Assembly (NCBI RefSeq): GCF_000725805.1
Contig: NZ_JOFT01000024.1
Location: 79,642 to 143,641, forward strand
DNA: 64,000 bases
From: Streptomyces xanthophaeus
GTDB taxonomy: Bacteria > Actinomycetota > Actinomycetes > Streptomycetales > Streptomycetaceae
Direction: 5' to 3'
The notes under the pieces were generated by a model. The model did no database searches. It saw nothing but the letters and a program-made list of their open reading frames with translations, and had not been told where the DNA came from. The translations under genes were made by a program, and so were the position numbers. Positions 17,626-28,292 of the stretch are shown in pieces (the first letter of the stretch is position 1; every line of letters starts with the position of its first letter).

Positions 17626-17694
17626 CGCCGGGATGGTGTCCCGCGGCCGGACGGACTGTCAACTCGGCCGGGGACCGCACCCCTTGGCGGTGCG

Positions 17695-19239
17695 TCAGTG
17701 CTCGATGCCGTCCTGGAGCTTCTGTCCCCTGAGCAGGAACCAGGTGGCCGCGGCGGTGGCCAGCAGGACGGCCGCGCCGACGCCGGAGGCGAGCCGCAGC
17801 CCGTCGACGAAGGCCTCCTGGGCCGCGCCCACCATCTGCTCGGCGGTCTGCGGGTCCAGGGCCTTGGAGGCCTCGACCGCCCCGCCCAGCGATTCGTGCG
17901 CGGCGTCGGCGACGGGCGCGGGGACCGAGGCGGGGGCGGTGAAGCCCTGGTAGACGCCGGTCACGATGGAGCCGAGCAGGGCGATGCCGAGGGCTGCGCC
18001 GAGCTCGTACGCGGTCTCGGAGACGGCCGAGGCGGAACCGGCCTGCTCCTTGGGGACGCTGGAGAGGATCACGTCGGCGGTGACGGTGAAGGAGAATCCG
18101 GCGCCGAGGCCGACGATGAGCAGGGCGGCGCCGAGCAGCGGGTAGCCGGTCTCCTTGTGGATCAGGGTGAGCACCGCCAGCGCCAGGCCGATGGCGGCGA
18201 GGCCGCCGGTGACGACGGACCGTACCGAGTACCTGCGGGCGTACCGGCCCGCCACCAGACCGGTGGCCACGGCGCCGATGGCGGCGGGCAGTTCGGCCAG
18301 GCCCGCCTCCAGCGGGTCCCGGCCCTGGACGAGCTGGAGGAACTGCGAGAGGAAGAAGACCAGCCCGGAGAGGCCGAAGACGGTGAGCAGGTCGGCGAGG
18401 ACCGCGCCGGAGAAGCCGCGGTGCTTGAAGAGCCGCATGTCGAGCAGCGGGGACGGCAGGCTGAACTGGCGGCGCACGAAGGCGTACAGGCAGGCCGAGC
18501 CGAGTACGGCGGCGGCCCAGACGCCCCAGGTCAGGCCGTGGGTGGCGACTTCCTTGACGGCGTAGACCACGCCGATGACGCCGACGAGGGAGAGCGCGAC
18601 GCTGACCAGGTCCCAGGGCCCGGCGACCGGGTTCTTGGACTCGGGCAGCAGCTTGATGCCGACGAGGACCAGGGCGGCCATGACGGGAAGGTTGATGAGG
18701 AACACCGAGCCCCACCAGAAGTGCTGGAGCAGGACTCCGCCGACGACGGGTCCGACGGCCGCGCCCGCCGAGGCGGTGGCGCCCCAGATGCCGATGGCGA
18801 GGCTGCGCTCCCTGGGGTCGTGGAAGATGTTGCGGATCAGGGCGAGGGTGGACGGCATCAGGGTCGCGCCGGCCACGCCGAGCAGGGCCCGGGCGACGAT
18901 CATCATCTCGGGGCTGGTGGCGTAGGCGTTGAGGACCGAGACGGCGCCGAACGCGGTGGCGCCGACGAGCAGCAGCTTCTTGCGGCCGATGCGGTCGCCG
19001 AGGGAGCCCATGGAGACGAGCAGTCCGGCGATGACGAAGGAATAGATGTCGCCGATCCAGAGCAGCTGGGTGCCCGACGGCTTGAGGTCCTCGCTGAGGG
19101 CCGGGGTGGCGAGTCCGAGTACGGTGGCGTCCACCGCGACCAGCAGCACGGCCAGGACGAGCACGGAAAGTGCCAGCCATCGTCCGCGGCGGCTCGCCTC
19201 CGCCCCCGTCTGCCGGTTCAGCTGTTCGGTACGGCTCAT
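17695..19239 (-). CDS. MFS drug-efflux transporter, DHA2 (14-span) family
   Basis: A 514-residue transporter with about 14 membrane spans. It has motif A (GSLGDRIGRKKLLL, near residue 80) and a DHA2-type motif C (GATASAGAAVGPVVGGVL, near residue 150). Members such as QacA and EmrB export lipophilic cations and antibiotics by proton antiport. The ATG overlaps the TetR stop by one base (TGATG), so the pump is translationally coupled to its probable repressor. The length and topology are normal for the family. Confidence 0.92.
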   Translation of the reverse strand: MSRTEQLNRQTGAEASRRGRWLALSVLVLAVLLVAVDATVLGLATPALSEDLKPSGTQLLWIGDIYSFVIAGLLVSMGSLGDRIGRKKLLLVGATAFGAVSVLNAYATSPEMMIVARALLGVAGATLMPSTLALIRNIFHDPRERSLAIGIWGATASAGAAVGPVVGGVLLQHFWWGSVFLINLPVMAALVLVGIKLLPESKNPVAGPWDLVSVALSLVGVIGVVYAVKEVATHGLTWGVWAAAVLGSACLYAFVRRQFSLPSPLLDMRLFKHRGFSGAVLADLLTVFGLSGLVFFLSQFLQLVQGRDPLEAGLAELPAAIGAVATGLVAGRYARRYSVRSVVTGGLAAIGLALAVLTLIHKETGYPLLGAALLIVGLGAGFSFTVTADVILSSVPKEQAGSASAVSETAYELGAALGIALLGSIVTGVYQGFTAPASVPAPVADAAHESLGGAVEASKALDPQTAEQMVGAAQEAFVDGLRLASGVGAAVLLATAAATWFLLRGQKLQDGIEH

Positions 19240-19787
19240 CACTCCACGCTCCGTCTTGCGCCACCGAGCAGCAACTCGGTGATCATGTACTGGAAGTCCT
19301 TGGCCGCGACCCGGCCGTCCATGACGGCCCAGGCGCAGGTCCCGATGAGCCCGTAGAGGGCCTCGGTGAGCCATGCGGGGCTCAGGTCGATCCGGATGTC
19401 GCCCTCCTGCTGGCCGCGCCGGAAGAGCGCGCCCACCCGGGCGTCGAGCCGGGACCAGCCCTCGTGGACCTGGTCGCCCTCGAAGAGCTGGTTCTCGGTG
19501 ACGAGGAAGGCCAGCAGCTCGGCGTTCGGCTCCGCCTGGGCGACGAGCCTCTTCAGGGCCTCGACCGCAGTGCCCTCTTCGAGCCGGGCGTTGTCGAAGG
19601 CGATCTCGAACTCGCGGATGCCGAGTTCTTCCAGGGCCCGTACGAGGGCGTCCCGCCCGGCGAAGTGCCGGTGGAGGGTCGCGCGCCCGATTCCGGCGGC
19701 GCGGGCGACCTCGTCCATCGTGGCGGTCGATTTGCGGGAGAGCAGGGCCGCCGCGTCGCGGAGCACCTGGTCACGATCCATGGCCAT
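19239..19787 (-). CDS. TetR-family transcriptional repressor
   Basis: A 182-residue regulator. The N-terminal HTH lies at residues about 20-50 (TMDEVARAAGIGRATLHRHFAGRDALVRAL). The C-terminal ligand domain is typical of QacR-like TetR proteins. It is the first gene of a two-gene operon with the MFS pump. A 10-bp-arm palindrome just upstream is its probable operator, implying autorepression relieved by a pump substrate. The start was placed at 19787; an ATG two codons later is an alternative, and the open frame upstream of 19787 crosses the operator. Confidence 0.88.
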   Translation of the reverse strand: MAMDRDQVLRDAAALLSRKSTATMDEVARAAGIGRATLHRHFAGRDALVRALEELGIREFEIAFDNARLEEGTAVEALKRLVAQAEPNAELLAFLVTENQLFEGDQVHEGWSRLDARVGALFRRGQQEGDIRIDLSPAWLTEALYGLIGTCAWAVMDGRVAAKDFQYMITELLLGGARRSVE

Positions 19788-19802
19788 GAGACAAGCATAA
19801 CC

Positions 19803-19828
19803 CGAATGAGACGCGCATGTCTCATTCG
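19803..19828. promoter_or_regulatory. Palindromic operator for the TetR/MFS operon
   Basis: Perfect inverted arms CGAATGAGAC (19803-19812) and GTCTCATTCG (19819-19828) flank the 6-bp spacer GCGCAT. A further TGAGAC half-site occurs at 19787-19792, next to the start codon. Its position 15 bp before tetR and 48 bp before the divergent HAD gene suits control of both promoters. Confidence 0.7.
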
Positions 19829-19876
19829 ATCGCAAAATGAGCTGCCCCGCGGCAGCACGAAAGGAATCCTGACGAG

Positions 19877-20395
19877 ATGAAGCCGACGAAGCCCCTGCTG
19901 CTGATCGACGTGGACGGCCCCCTGAACCCGTACGCGGCCAAGCCCCAGCGCCGCCCGGCCGGCTACACCACCCACCGGATGCGCCCCACGGGCTGGCGCG
20001 AGGCCGAGAGCGCGAAGCCCCTGCGGGTCTGGCTCGACCACTCCCACGGCGCGGAGCTGCTCGCGCTGGCGGACGCGTACGAGCTGGTGTGGGCCACCAC
20101 GTGGAAGGACGAGGCCAACGACTGGATAGGCCCGCACCTGGGCCTGCCCAGGCTCCCCTTCATCGACTGGCCCTCGATGCACGGCCGGGCGCCGCACGGG
20201 ACGTTCTGGAAGACCCAGTACGTCCTTGAGTACGCGGGCACCCGGCCCTTCGCATGGATCGACGACGACATCACCGACGCGGACCGCGCGTACGTGGACC
20301 AGCGCCACCCGGCGCACGCCCTGCTGAGGCACGTCGACGAACGGATCGGCCTGACCCGCGCGGACTTCGACGCGCTTGCGGACTGGGCGGCCTGA
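19877..20395 (+). CDS. HAD-fold protein of the RNA-repair-associated type
   Basis: A 172-residue protein opening with LLLIDVDGPLNPYAAKP, a HAD motif I (DxDG) of the kind found in small actinomycete HAD proteins related to the HAD domain of multidomain RNA-repair enzymes. Further conserved elements are YELVWATTWKDEAN (motif II region) and FAWIDDDITDAD (motif IV region). It is probably a phosphatase; the substrate is unknown. The ATG has AAGGA about 12 nt upstream. It is divergent from the TetR/MFS operon and converges on the beta-lactamase gene. Confidence 0.75.
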   Translation: MKPTKPLLLIDVDGPLNPYAAKPQRRPAGYTTHRMRPTGWREAESAKPLRVWLDHSHGAELLALADAYELVWATTWKDEANDWIGPHLGLPRLPFIDWPSMHGRAPHGTFWKTQYVLEYAGTRPFAWIDDDITDADRAYVDQRHPAHALLRHVDERIGLTRADFDALADWAA

Positions 20396-20414
20396 GCCGG
20401 GCCGTCGGGGCGGG

Positions 20415-21368
20415 TCAGGTGAGGGCGTCGGCCAGGAGGGCCGCGGTGGCCGCGACCAGCGCGCTGTCCCGGGGCCCCTGCGGCAGGCCGGGGCGGGTGG
20501 TCAGCACGGCCATCACGAGCGGCGGTCCGTCGGGGGCCCGTACGACGCCGACGTCGTTGGCCACGCCGTACTCGTTGCCGCCGCCGGTCTTGTCCGCGAG
20601 GATCCAGTCGGGCCCGAGTCCGGCGCGGAAGCGGTCGGTGTTGGTCGTGTTCGCGAGCAGCCAGCCGGTCAGCCGCTCCCGGTCGGCGGGTTCGAGGGCC
20701 CCGCCGAGCAGGAGGCGCCCGTAAGCCGTCCCGATGGCGCGGGGGCTGGTGGTGTCGGTCGTCCGCCAGGGCTCGGCCGAGTTCAGCTCGGGCTCCCACC
20801 GCTCCAGCCCGGTCGTCCGGTCCCCGAGGGAGCGGCTGAAGCGGGTGACGGCCCGGGGGCCGCCCAGCTCGCGCAGCAGCAGGTTGGCCGCCAGATTGTC
20901 GCTGTGGCTGACGGCGGCGGCGCACAGGGCCTCGACGGTCATGCCGCCCGCGAGGTTCTCGGGGCGGCCGGTGACCGGCGCGTAGCCCGATTCCTCGGCT
21001 TCCCGCGCGGTGTACCGGATGCGCCGGGCGAGGAACTCCCCGTCCCGGTCGAGGTCCCGCAGGACGGCCGCGGCGGCCAGGGTCTTGAAGACCGAACACA
21101 TCGGGAAGCGTTCGTCCGCCCGGTACGCGACGGTGCGGCCGGTGACCGTGTTGCGGGCGAAGACCCCCAGGCGGGCGGAGTGCTCCCGCTCCAGCCCGGC
21201 CAGCCGCGCGGCCAGCGGCCCGCCCGCGGCCGGCACGGTGGGCGATGCCGCGGACGATGCCGCGTAGGCACCGCCCGGTGAGGCGGCGGTCAGGCCGGCC
21301 GCCAGCGCGGCGCCCGCGCCCGAGATCAGCACCCTGCGGCGGGAGGGACGTGCTCCTGCGGATTCCAC
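20415..21368 (-). CDS. Class A beta-lactamase, Tat-exported
   Basis: A 317-residue serine beta-lactamase. The Tat signal (SRRRVLISGAGAALAAGL) spans residues about 9-27. The active-site tetrad is complete: SVFK (Ser70/Lys73), SDN (130 loop), EPELN (Glu166 omega loop) and KTG. It should hydrolyse penicillins and possibly other beta-lactams outside the membrane. The GTG at 21368 is preferred because GAGGAG lies 7 nt upstream and the Tat motif falls close to the N-terminus; a GTG 14 codons earlier lacks this. No regulator is adjacent. Confidence 0.92.
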   Translation of the reverse strand: MESAGARPSRRRVLISGAGAALAAGLTAASPGGAYAASSAASPTVPAAGGPLAARLAGLEREHSARLGVFARNTVTGRTVAYRADERFPMCSVFKTLAAAAVLRDLDRDGEFLARRIRYTAREAEESGYAPVTGRPENLAGGMTVEALCAAAVSHSDNLAANLLLRELGGPRAVTRFSRSLGDRTTGLERWEPELNSAEPWRTTDTTSPRAIGTAYGRLLLGGALEPADRERLTGWLLANTTNTDRFRAGLGPDWILADKTGGGNEYGVANDVGVVRAPDGPPLVMAVLTTRPGLPQGPRDSALVAATAALLADALT

Positions 21369-21449
21369 TGTCAGCTCCTCGGCGTTCGTGATCACGACAT
21401 GGACGGACACGCTGCCGGAGGGACAGACGGTTCCCTTCGGGCACCTGTG

Positions 21450-21492
21450 CCGAGGGGGCGGCGGGGGCGCATCGCCTCCGCCGCCCCCTCGG
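21450..21492 (-). terminator. Terminator hairpin after argH
   Basis: A perfect 15-bp stem (arms 21450-21464 and 21478-21492, 13-nt loop) lies 37 bp past the argH stop and about 80 bp before the beta-lactamase start. It has no U-tract, the usual Streptomyces style. Confidence 0.7.
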
Positions 21493-21528
21493 GACGTTCG
21501 TGTCCGGCCTTGCCCGCGCCGGGAGCTG

Positions 21529-22968
<1,440 letters not shown>

Positions 22969-23013
22969 TCAAGACTGCATGGCTTCGACAGCCTGTTGGT
23001 TTCCGGATGTGCA

Positions 23014-23049
23014 ACGGCCTCCCCGCCGCGGAGGAAACGGGGAGGCCGT
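23014..23049 (-). terminator. Terminator hairpin between argG and argH
   Basis: Perfect 12-bp arms ACGGCCTCCCCG (23014-23025) and its complement (23038-23049) with a 12-nt loop lie 33 bp beyond the argG stop and before argH. It suggests that argG and argH are at least partly separate transcripts. Confidence 0.6.
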
Positions 23050-23082
23050 CCGTACTGCTTCGGTATGGGTTTCGGGTCCGGC

Positions 23083-24276
23083 TCAGGCCAGGTCGCGGCG
23101 GGCGGCGATCTTCGACGACAGGCCGAAGATCTCGATGAAGCCCTGGGCCTTGGACTGGTCGAAGGTGTCGCCCGAGTCGTAGGTGGCGAGGTTGAAGTCG
23201 TACAGCGACTCGTCCGACTTCCGGCCGGTGACGACGGCGCGGCCGCCGTGCAGGGTCATCCGGATGTCACCGGTGACGTGCTGGTTGGCCTCGTTGATGA
23301 AACCGTCCAGGGCGCGCTTGAGCGGGGAGAACCACAGGCCGTCGTAGACCATCTCGCCCCAGCGCCGCTCGACCTGCCGCTTGTAGCGGGCCAGCTCGCG
23401 CTCGACGGTGACGTTCTCCAGCTCCTGGTGGGCGGTGATCAGCGCGATCGCGCCCGGGGCCTCGTACACCTCGCGGGACTTGATGCCCACGAGCCGGTCC
23501 TCGACCATGTCGATCCGGCCGATGCCCTGCGCGCCGGCCCGCTCGTTGAGCTGCTGGATGGCCTGGAGCACGGTGACGGGCTTGCCGTCGAGGGCGACCG
23601 GGACGCCCTCCTTGAAGGAGATGACGACCTCGTCCGCCTCGCGGGGCAGGGCCGGGTTCGCGGTGTACTCGTAGATGTCCTCGATCGGCGCGTTCCAGAT
23701 GTCCTCCAGGAAACCCGTCTCGACGGCGCGCCCGAAGACGTTCTGGTCGATGGAGTACGGGGACTTCTTGGTGGTCGCGATCGGCAGGTCGTTCTCCTCG
23801 CAGAAGGCGATCGCCTTGTCCCGGGTCATCGCGTAGTCGCGGACCGGGGCGATGCACTTCAGGTCGGGGCCGAGGGCGGCGATGCCGGCCTCGAAGCGGA
23901 CCTGGTCGTTGCCCTTGCCGGTGCAGCCGTGGGCCACGACCGAGGCGCCGTGCTTCTCGGCCGCGGCGACCAGGTGCTTGACGATGGCCGGGCGCGAGAG
24001 GGCGGAGACCAGCGGATAGCGGTCCATGTAGAGGGCGTTGGCCTTGATCGCCGGGAGGCAGTACTCGTCGGCGAACTCGTCCTTGGCGTCCGCGACCTCG
24101 GCCTCGACGGCACCGCAGGCGAGGGCGCGCTTGCGGATGACGTCCAGGTCCTCGCCGCCCTGGCCGACGTCCACGGCAACGGCGATGACCTCGGCGCCCG
24201 TCTCCTCGGCGATCCAGCCGATGGCGACGGAGGTGTCCAGTCCGCCTGAATAGGCGAGTACGACGCGCTCGGTCAC
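23083..24276 (-). CDS. argG: Argininosuccinate synthase
   Basis: A 397-residue enzyme of standard length. The ATP-pyrophosphatase P-loop is AYSGGLDTS at residues about 8-16. [15 protein letters not shown] binds aspartate/citrulline and is a family signature. It joins citrulline and aspartate using ATP. The GTG at 24276 has GAGGAG 6 nt upstream; the ORF extends further but that part covers the operator. A palindromic ARG-box-like site lies about 32 bp upstream, so ArgR repression is likely. Confidence 0.97.
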   Translation of the reverse strand: MTERVVLAYSGGLDTSVAIGWIAEETGAEVIAVAVDVGQGGEDLDVIRKRALACGAVEAEVADAKDEFADEYCLPAIKANALYMDRYPLVSALSRPAIVKHLVAAAEKHGASVVAHGCTGKGNDQVRFEAGIAALGPDLKCIAPVRDYAMTRDKAIAFCEENDLPIATTKKSPYSIDQNVFGRAVETGFLEDIWNAPIEDIYEYTANPALPREADEVVISFKEGVPVALDGKPVTVLQAIQQLNERAGAQGIGRIDMVEDRLVGIKSREVYEAPGAIALITAHQELENVTVERELARYKRQVERRWGEMVYDGLWFSPLKRALDGFINEANQHVTGDIRMTLHGGRAVVTGRKSDESLYDFNLATYDSGDTFDQSKAQGFIEIFGLSSKIAARRDLA

Positions 24277-24303
24277 GGGTTTCTCCTCACGGTGCATCCA
24301 ACA

Positions 24304-24323
24304 ACAGGCATAACTATGCACTA
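24304..24323. promoter_or_regulatory. ARG box upstream of argG
   Basis: The core GCATAACTATGC (24308-24319) is a 5-bp inverted repeat with a 2-bp centre in an unusually A/T-rich stretch. It matches the pattern of Streptomyces ArgR sites, and argR lies in this window. It sits between argG and the divergent HEAT-repeat gene. Confidence 0.65.
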
Positions 24324-24393
24324 CTCCGTATGTTTCGTCAATCGATGGAATAATGTGAGGTCAGCGGGGGTGTCGTCCCCCTACGCTGCGGCC

Positions 24394-27318
24394 ATGCAGA
24401 TACTGCCGCCGCTGTCCCGGACCGCCTTCTATTCACCCGCCGAGCGCCTGCTCCACGGCAAGGACCCGCAGCGCGCCCTGGACGGCAACGGTCCGCAGGA
24501 CTGGACGGATCTCGACACGAGCGTCCACTGCAACACCTGGACCCGCCGGGGCTGGAGATCCTCCGGCACCGTCCGGGTCGGGGTGAACTGGTTCGACTCG
24601 CTCGAAATAGCCGACTGGAGCACCGCCCCGCACTGGCACGACGGGCACGGGGTGACCTGGTCAGCCGCTCCCCCGGCCGGGTCCGAACTCGCACTGTGCC
24701 TGTGCCACGACGACCCCCGCGTGCGGGAGGCCGCCCTCGGGCACGCGGCGGGACGGCCCGAAGTGCTGCCGCTGGTGCTGATCCGGTGCGCCGACTCCGC
24801 GGAGCCCGTACGGGAAGCCGCCCGGGCGGTGCTGGCCGCGGAACTGACCGCAGCAACGGAGGAGGACGTACGCGCGCTGGTGCCCCTCGCCCTGCTGGTC
24901 GGCCCGCGCCGGCACGGGGCCCGGGCCTGGGAGCTGGTCCTGGAGCGGCTGGGCTCCCTGCCCGCCGCGCAGGTCGTGGAGCTGGTGGGTCATGCGGACC
25001 ATGAGGTCCGCTTCGGCGCCGTCCGGGTCGCGCTGGCCCACGGCCTGCTCACGGCGGACCGGGTCGCCTGCCTCGTCGCCGACCCGGAGGCGCGGATCCG
25101 GCTCGCGGCGCTGCGCTCGGGCGTGCTCCCGGCGGAGCGGGCGGCCGGGTTAGCCCTCAGCGGGAGGTGCCCCGAGGTCCGGCGGGCCGCCCTCGGACTG
25201 GCCCTGGAAGCGGGCGCCCTGACGCCCGCCCAGCTGTGGGAGACCGCCGCGGCCGGCCGGGACGCGGTGGTGCGGCAGCGCTGCGAGGAGGCGGCCCGGC
25301 ACAGCGCCGACGGCCTCCCGGGCCCCCTCCTCGACGCCCTGCTCGTCCACCCGCGCACGACCCTGCGCACCGCCGCGGTCCGCGCCCTGCGCGGCGCCGG
25401 GCGGGCCGGGGAGCTGACCGCCCATCTGTCAGACCCCTCGGCCCCGGTGCGGGAGGCGGCCCGCCGGGAGCTGCGCGCCGCCGGGCAGGACCCCCTGGCC
25501 CACTACCGCGCGCTGTGCGCGGACTCCCCCGTGCCGGGGGCCGTGTTCGGGCTGGCGGAGACCGGGGACGCCTCGGACCTGCCCCTGCTGCGCGGCCTCG
25601 CCCGGCACCCCGAGGGGCGGGTGCGGGCCGCGGCCCTGGCGGGCCTGCGCAGGCACGGCGCGGCCACCCCGGAGGAACTCCTGCCGTACCTGGCCGACCC
25701 GCACGCGCCCGCCGTCCGGGCGGTGCGCTCGCTGGTGCTGCCGTACGCCCGCACCCGGCCGGAGTCCTGGCTGCTGGAGCTGTTCGCCCCCGGCCGGCCC
25801 GATGCCCTGCGGGTGGCCGGTCTGGCCGTGCTGGAGCTGCGCCCGCTCCTGGTGCGGCGCCGGATCGCCCGGTCCCTGACCTCTCACCGCGACCCCGCCG
25901 TGCGCGGCTGGGCCCGGGCACTGCTCCAGGAGCGGCTGAAGTGGGAGCTGTACGCGGGCCGGGACGCGGCGCTGAAGCTCGCCGACGGCACGGACACGCC
26001 GCTCGACGAGGTCGTCGACACCGAGGACCCGGCCGCCTGGACCGCGCTGGACATCGGGGTGCGGTACATGGCGCCCTACGAGGCCAAAGCCTTCGGTTCC
26101 CGTGCGGCGACCGCCCTGTGCCACTGGAACGGACGGATCAGGGAGGGCGCCGTCGTCGCCGCGGCGGGTGTCCCGGAGCTGCTCCCGCTGGCCGTGCTGC
26201 GGTGCGCGGACTGGGCCCCGCAGGTCCGCGAGGCCGCCCGGCGCGTCGTCGCCGACGCGCTCCGGGACGCCGGGGAGCAGACCCTGCGCGGTCTGACCCC
26301 GATGGTGATGCACCTGCGCGGACGCCGTGAGGGCCGCTGGGCCGTCGAGGCGTTCGAGGCCGCGCTGCGCGAGCCGCGGTACACCGCGGTGCGGGCGGAG
26401 CTGTGCTCCCACCGCGACCTGCGGACCCGGCGGGCGGCCGTACGGATCAGTCTGGAGGGTGCGGGTGCCATGGGGGCGCCCGCCCTGGCCCGGCGCGCCG
26501 CCGGGGAAGGGGACGCCGTGCTGCGGGACCTGTGGAAGCGGGCCGCGCTGGCCGCCATGGCCGCGCAGGGCTCCGAGGACGTCGCCGTCGACACGCTGCT
26601 GGCCTCCCGCGCCGGTTACGTGCGGGCGGCGGGGGTCACGGCCCTGCGCGCGGCCGGCCGGGCCGCCGAGGGCTCCCGGCACCTCGCGGACCCCTCGGGG
26701 ACGGTCCGGGCCTGTGCCCGGTGGCTGGTCCGCCAGGAGGGCGGCGACGCCGGGGAGGCGTACCGGCGGCTGTGCGCCGAATCCCCCACGCCCGGAGCGG
26801 TCCTCGGGCTCGCGGAATGCGGCAGCCGGGCGGACTCCGCCCTGGTGGCGGGCCTGCTCGGGCACAGTGACGACGAGGTCCGGGCGGCGGCCGTGGCGGC
26901 GCTGCGGCTGCTCGGCGTCCCCGAACCCGGACCGCAGGCCCTGCTCCTGCTCCTGGACGACCCGTCACCGGCGGTGGTCCGGGAGGCGGCCCGGTCGCTG
27001 CGCCCGCTGGCCCCGGGGCTGCCTACGGCCCACTTGGTGGAACGGGCCCGCCCGGACCGCCCCGTGCACCTCCGCAGGGCCGCCCTGCGGCTGCTGGCCT
27101 CGCAGGGGTCGGACGAGGGGCTGCCGTCCGTGACGGGCGCGCTGGACGACCCCGACCCGGGGCTGCGGCGCACCGCGCTGTCCCTGCTGCGGCGGTGGGA
27201 CTGGAAGGCGTCGGTGCTCAGGGGCGGTTTCGAGCCCGGGGAGATGCGGGCGCTCCTGCGCCGGTACGAGAGCGAACTCGGCTGGAAGGAGCGGCACCGG
27301 ATGCGTCTCACCTGGTGA
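24394..27318 (+). CDS. Large HEAT-repeat protein with internal duplication
   Basis: A 974-residue protein made mostly of HEAT/PBS-lyase-type alpha-solenoid repeats (VREAALGHAAGRPEVLPL; VRFGAVRVALAHGLL; VREAARSLRPLAP). The two halves are related: HYRALCADSPVPGAVFGLAE near residue 370 recurs as AYRRLCAESPTPGAVLGLAE near 789, and the N-terminal RVREAALGHAAG block recurs near residue 577. Solenoids of this kind are protein-binding scaffolds, and no enzyme motif is visible. The ATG at 24394 is chosen because the longer frame crosses the argG operator. No RBS is evident, so the mRNA may be leaderless. Confidence 0.8.
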   Translation: MQILPPLSRTAFYSPAERLLHGKDPQRALDGNGPQDWTDLDTSVHCNTWTRRGWRSSGTVRVGVNWFDSLEIADWSTAPHWHDGHGVTWSAAPPAGSELALCLCHDDPRVREAALGHAAGRPEVLPLVLIRCADSAEPVREAARAVLAAELTAATEEDVRALVPLALLVGPRRHGARAWELVLERLGSLPAAQVVELVGHADHEVRFGAVRVALAHGLLTADRVACLVADPEARIRLAALRSGVLPAERAAGLALSGRCPEVRRAALGLALEAGALTPAQLWETAAAGRDAVVRQRCEEAARHSADGLPGPLLDALLVHPRTTLRTAAVRALRGAGRAGELTAHLSDPSAPVREAARRELRAAGQDPLAHYRALCADSPVPGAVFGLAETGDASDLPLLRGLARHPEGRVRAAALAGLRRHGAATPEELLPYLADPHAPAVRAVRSLVLPYARTRPESWLLELFAPGRPDALRVAGLAVLELRPLLVRRRIARSLTSHRDPAVRGWARALLQERLKWELYAGRDAALKLADGTDTPLDEVVDTEDPAAWTALDIGVRYMAPYEAKAFGSRAATALCHWNGRIREGAVVAAAGVPELLPLAVLRCADWAPQVREAARRVVADALRDAGEQTLRGLTPMVMHLRGRREGRWAVEAFEAALREPRYTAVRAELCSHRDLRTRRAAVRISLEGAGAMGAPALARRAAGEGDAVLRDLWKRAALAAMAAQGSEDVAVDTLLASRAGYVRAAGVTALRAAGRAAEGSRHLADPSGTVRACARWLVRQEGGDAGEAYRRLCAESPTPGAVLGLAECGSRADSALVAGLLGHSDDEVRAAAVAALRLLGVPEPGPQALLLLLDDPSPAVVREAARSLRPLAPGLPTAHLVERARPDRPVHLRRAALRLLASQGSDEGLPSVTGALDDPDPGLRRTALSLLRRWDWKASVLRGGFEPGEMRALLRRYESELGWKERHRMRLTW

Positions 27319-27358
27319 AATCCCCGGCCGCCCTGATCACCGGGAAGGCAATCGGCTC

Positions 27359-27535
27359 ATGGGAAAGCTTCATGAACGCATAGACGGCCGGCTGCGCGCG
27401 AGTGCACGCTCCACGCGGAGTACTTCGCGCGCAAGAGCGACGAGGAGTTCGCCGGGTACTGCGAGAAGAAAGTCGCGTCCAGCCTCGACGGCCTGCCTGC
27501 GCTGCCCGTACCCCTTCCCCCGCGTACGGTCTGAC
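27359..27535 (+). pseudogene. Relic of a pyridoxamine-5'-phosphate-oxidase-like gene
   Basis: An ATG with GGAAGG about 10 nt upstream opens MGKLHERIDGRLRA, the usual N-terminus of actinomycete PPOX-class FMN proteins. About 40 bases later, in the +1-shifted frame, comes HAEYFARKSDEEFAGYC then a KKVASSLDGLPALP tail and a stop, resembling the C-terminal end of the same family. The roughly 100 residues normally between them are missing. This reads as a large internal deletion with a frame change. Identification rests on remembered family termini and is therefore tentative. Confidence 0.45.
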
Positions 27536-27537
27536 AT

Positions 27538-28236
27538 GTGCTGCGTACCGCTCTCGTCACCGGCTCACTGATCGTCACCGCCCTGCTCCCGCAGGGCTCC
27601 TCGGGTCAGGGGCCGCTGCCCGCCCGCCTCGCCGACACCGGCGGCGGCAGTCAGCTGATCACCGCCGTGGCGCCCGCGCCCGGCTCCACGACCGGGCGGC
27701 TGACCTGGTGGGACCGGCGGGCGGGACGCTGGTACGAGGCGGGGAGCGCGCCGGCCCGCTTCGGGGCGAACGGGCTCACCGAGGGATCGTCACGCATCCA
27801 GGGCACCGACACCACGCCGACGGGGCTGTACGCCCTCCCGTACGCCTTCGGCATCCGGCAGGCCCCGGCCGGGACGGAGTACCGGTACCGCCGGGTGACG
27901 CAGCATTCCTGGTGGTGCCAGGACAACGCGTCGGTCAGCTACAACCGCTGGGTCGAGCCGCTGCCCGCGGACTGCGCGCCGGGCGAGGCCGAGCACCTGG
28001 TGACGTACGAGAAGCAGTACGCGCACGCCCTGCTGATCGCCTTCAACTACGACCGGCCCGTGCGCGGCCGGGGCGCGGGCATCTTCCTGCACGTGAACGG
28101 CAAGGGCGCGACGGCCGGCTGCGTGTCCGTACCGGCGGGGACCATGCGGGCGATCCTGCGCTGGGCGGCCCCGCGGCGGGGTCCGCACATCGCGATCGGC
28201 ACGGAGTCCGGGGAGCTGGCGGTAACCCGCTACTGA
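27538..28236 (+). CDS. Secreted L,D-transpeptidase (YkuD fold)
   Basis: A 232-residue protein with an N-terminal hydrophobic signal (residues about 5-22) and a C-terminal catalytic segment FLHVNGKGATAGCVSVP, the HxxGx...GC(V)S motif with catalytic Cys near residue 194. By family it forms 3-3 crosslinks in peptidoglycan or attaches proteins to it, outside the membrane. The GTG start lies 2 bp after the relic's stop and the RBS is unclear, so it may start slightly differently. It converges on argR. Confidence 0.85.
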   Translation: MLRTALVTGSLIVTALLPQGSSGQGPLPARLADTGGGSQLITAVAPAPGSTTGRLTWWDRRAGRWYEAGSAPARFGANGLTEGSSRIQGTDTTPTGLYALPYAFGIRQAPAGTEYRYRRVTQHSWWCQDNASVSYNRWVEPLPADCAPGEAEHLVTYEKQYAHALLIAFNYDRPVRGRGAGIFLHVNGKGATAGCVSVPAGTMRAILRWAAPRRGPHIAIGTESGELAVTRY

Positions 28237-28292
28237 GGCCGTGTCCGCGCCACTGGGGCCGGTGTCCGCCGCAGGGCCCCGCCGGGACCGGC

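Noticed and set aside
17047..19356. A 769-residue plus-strand ORF opposite the MFS transporter
   Set aside because: Its opposite strand encodes a normal 14-span MFS protein with conserved motifs; this ORF is a shadow.
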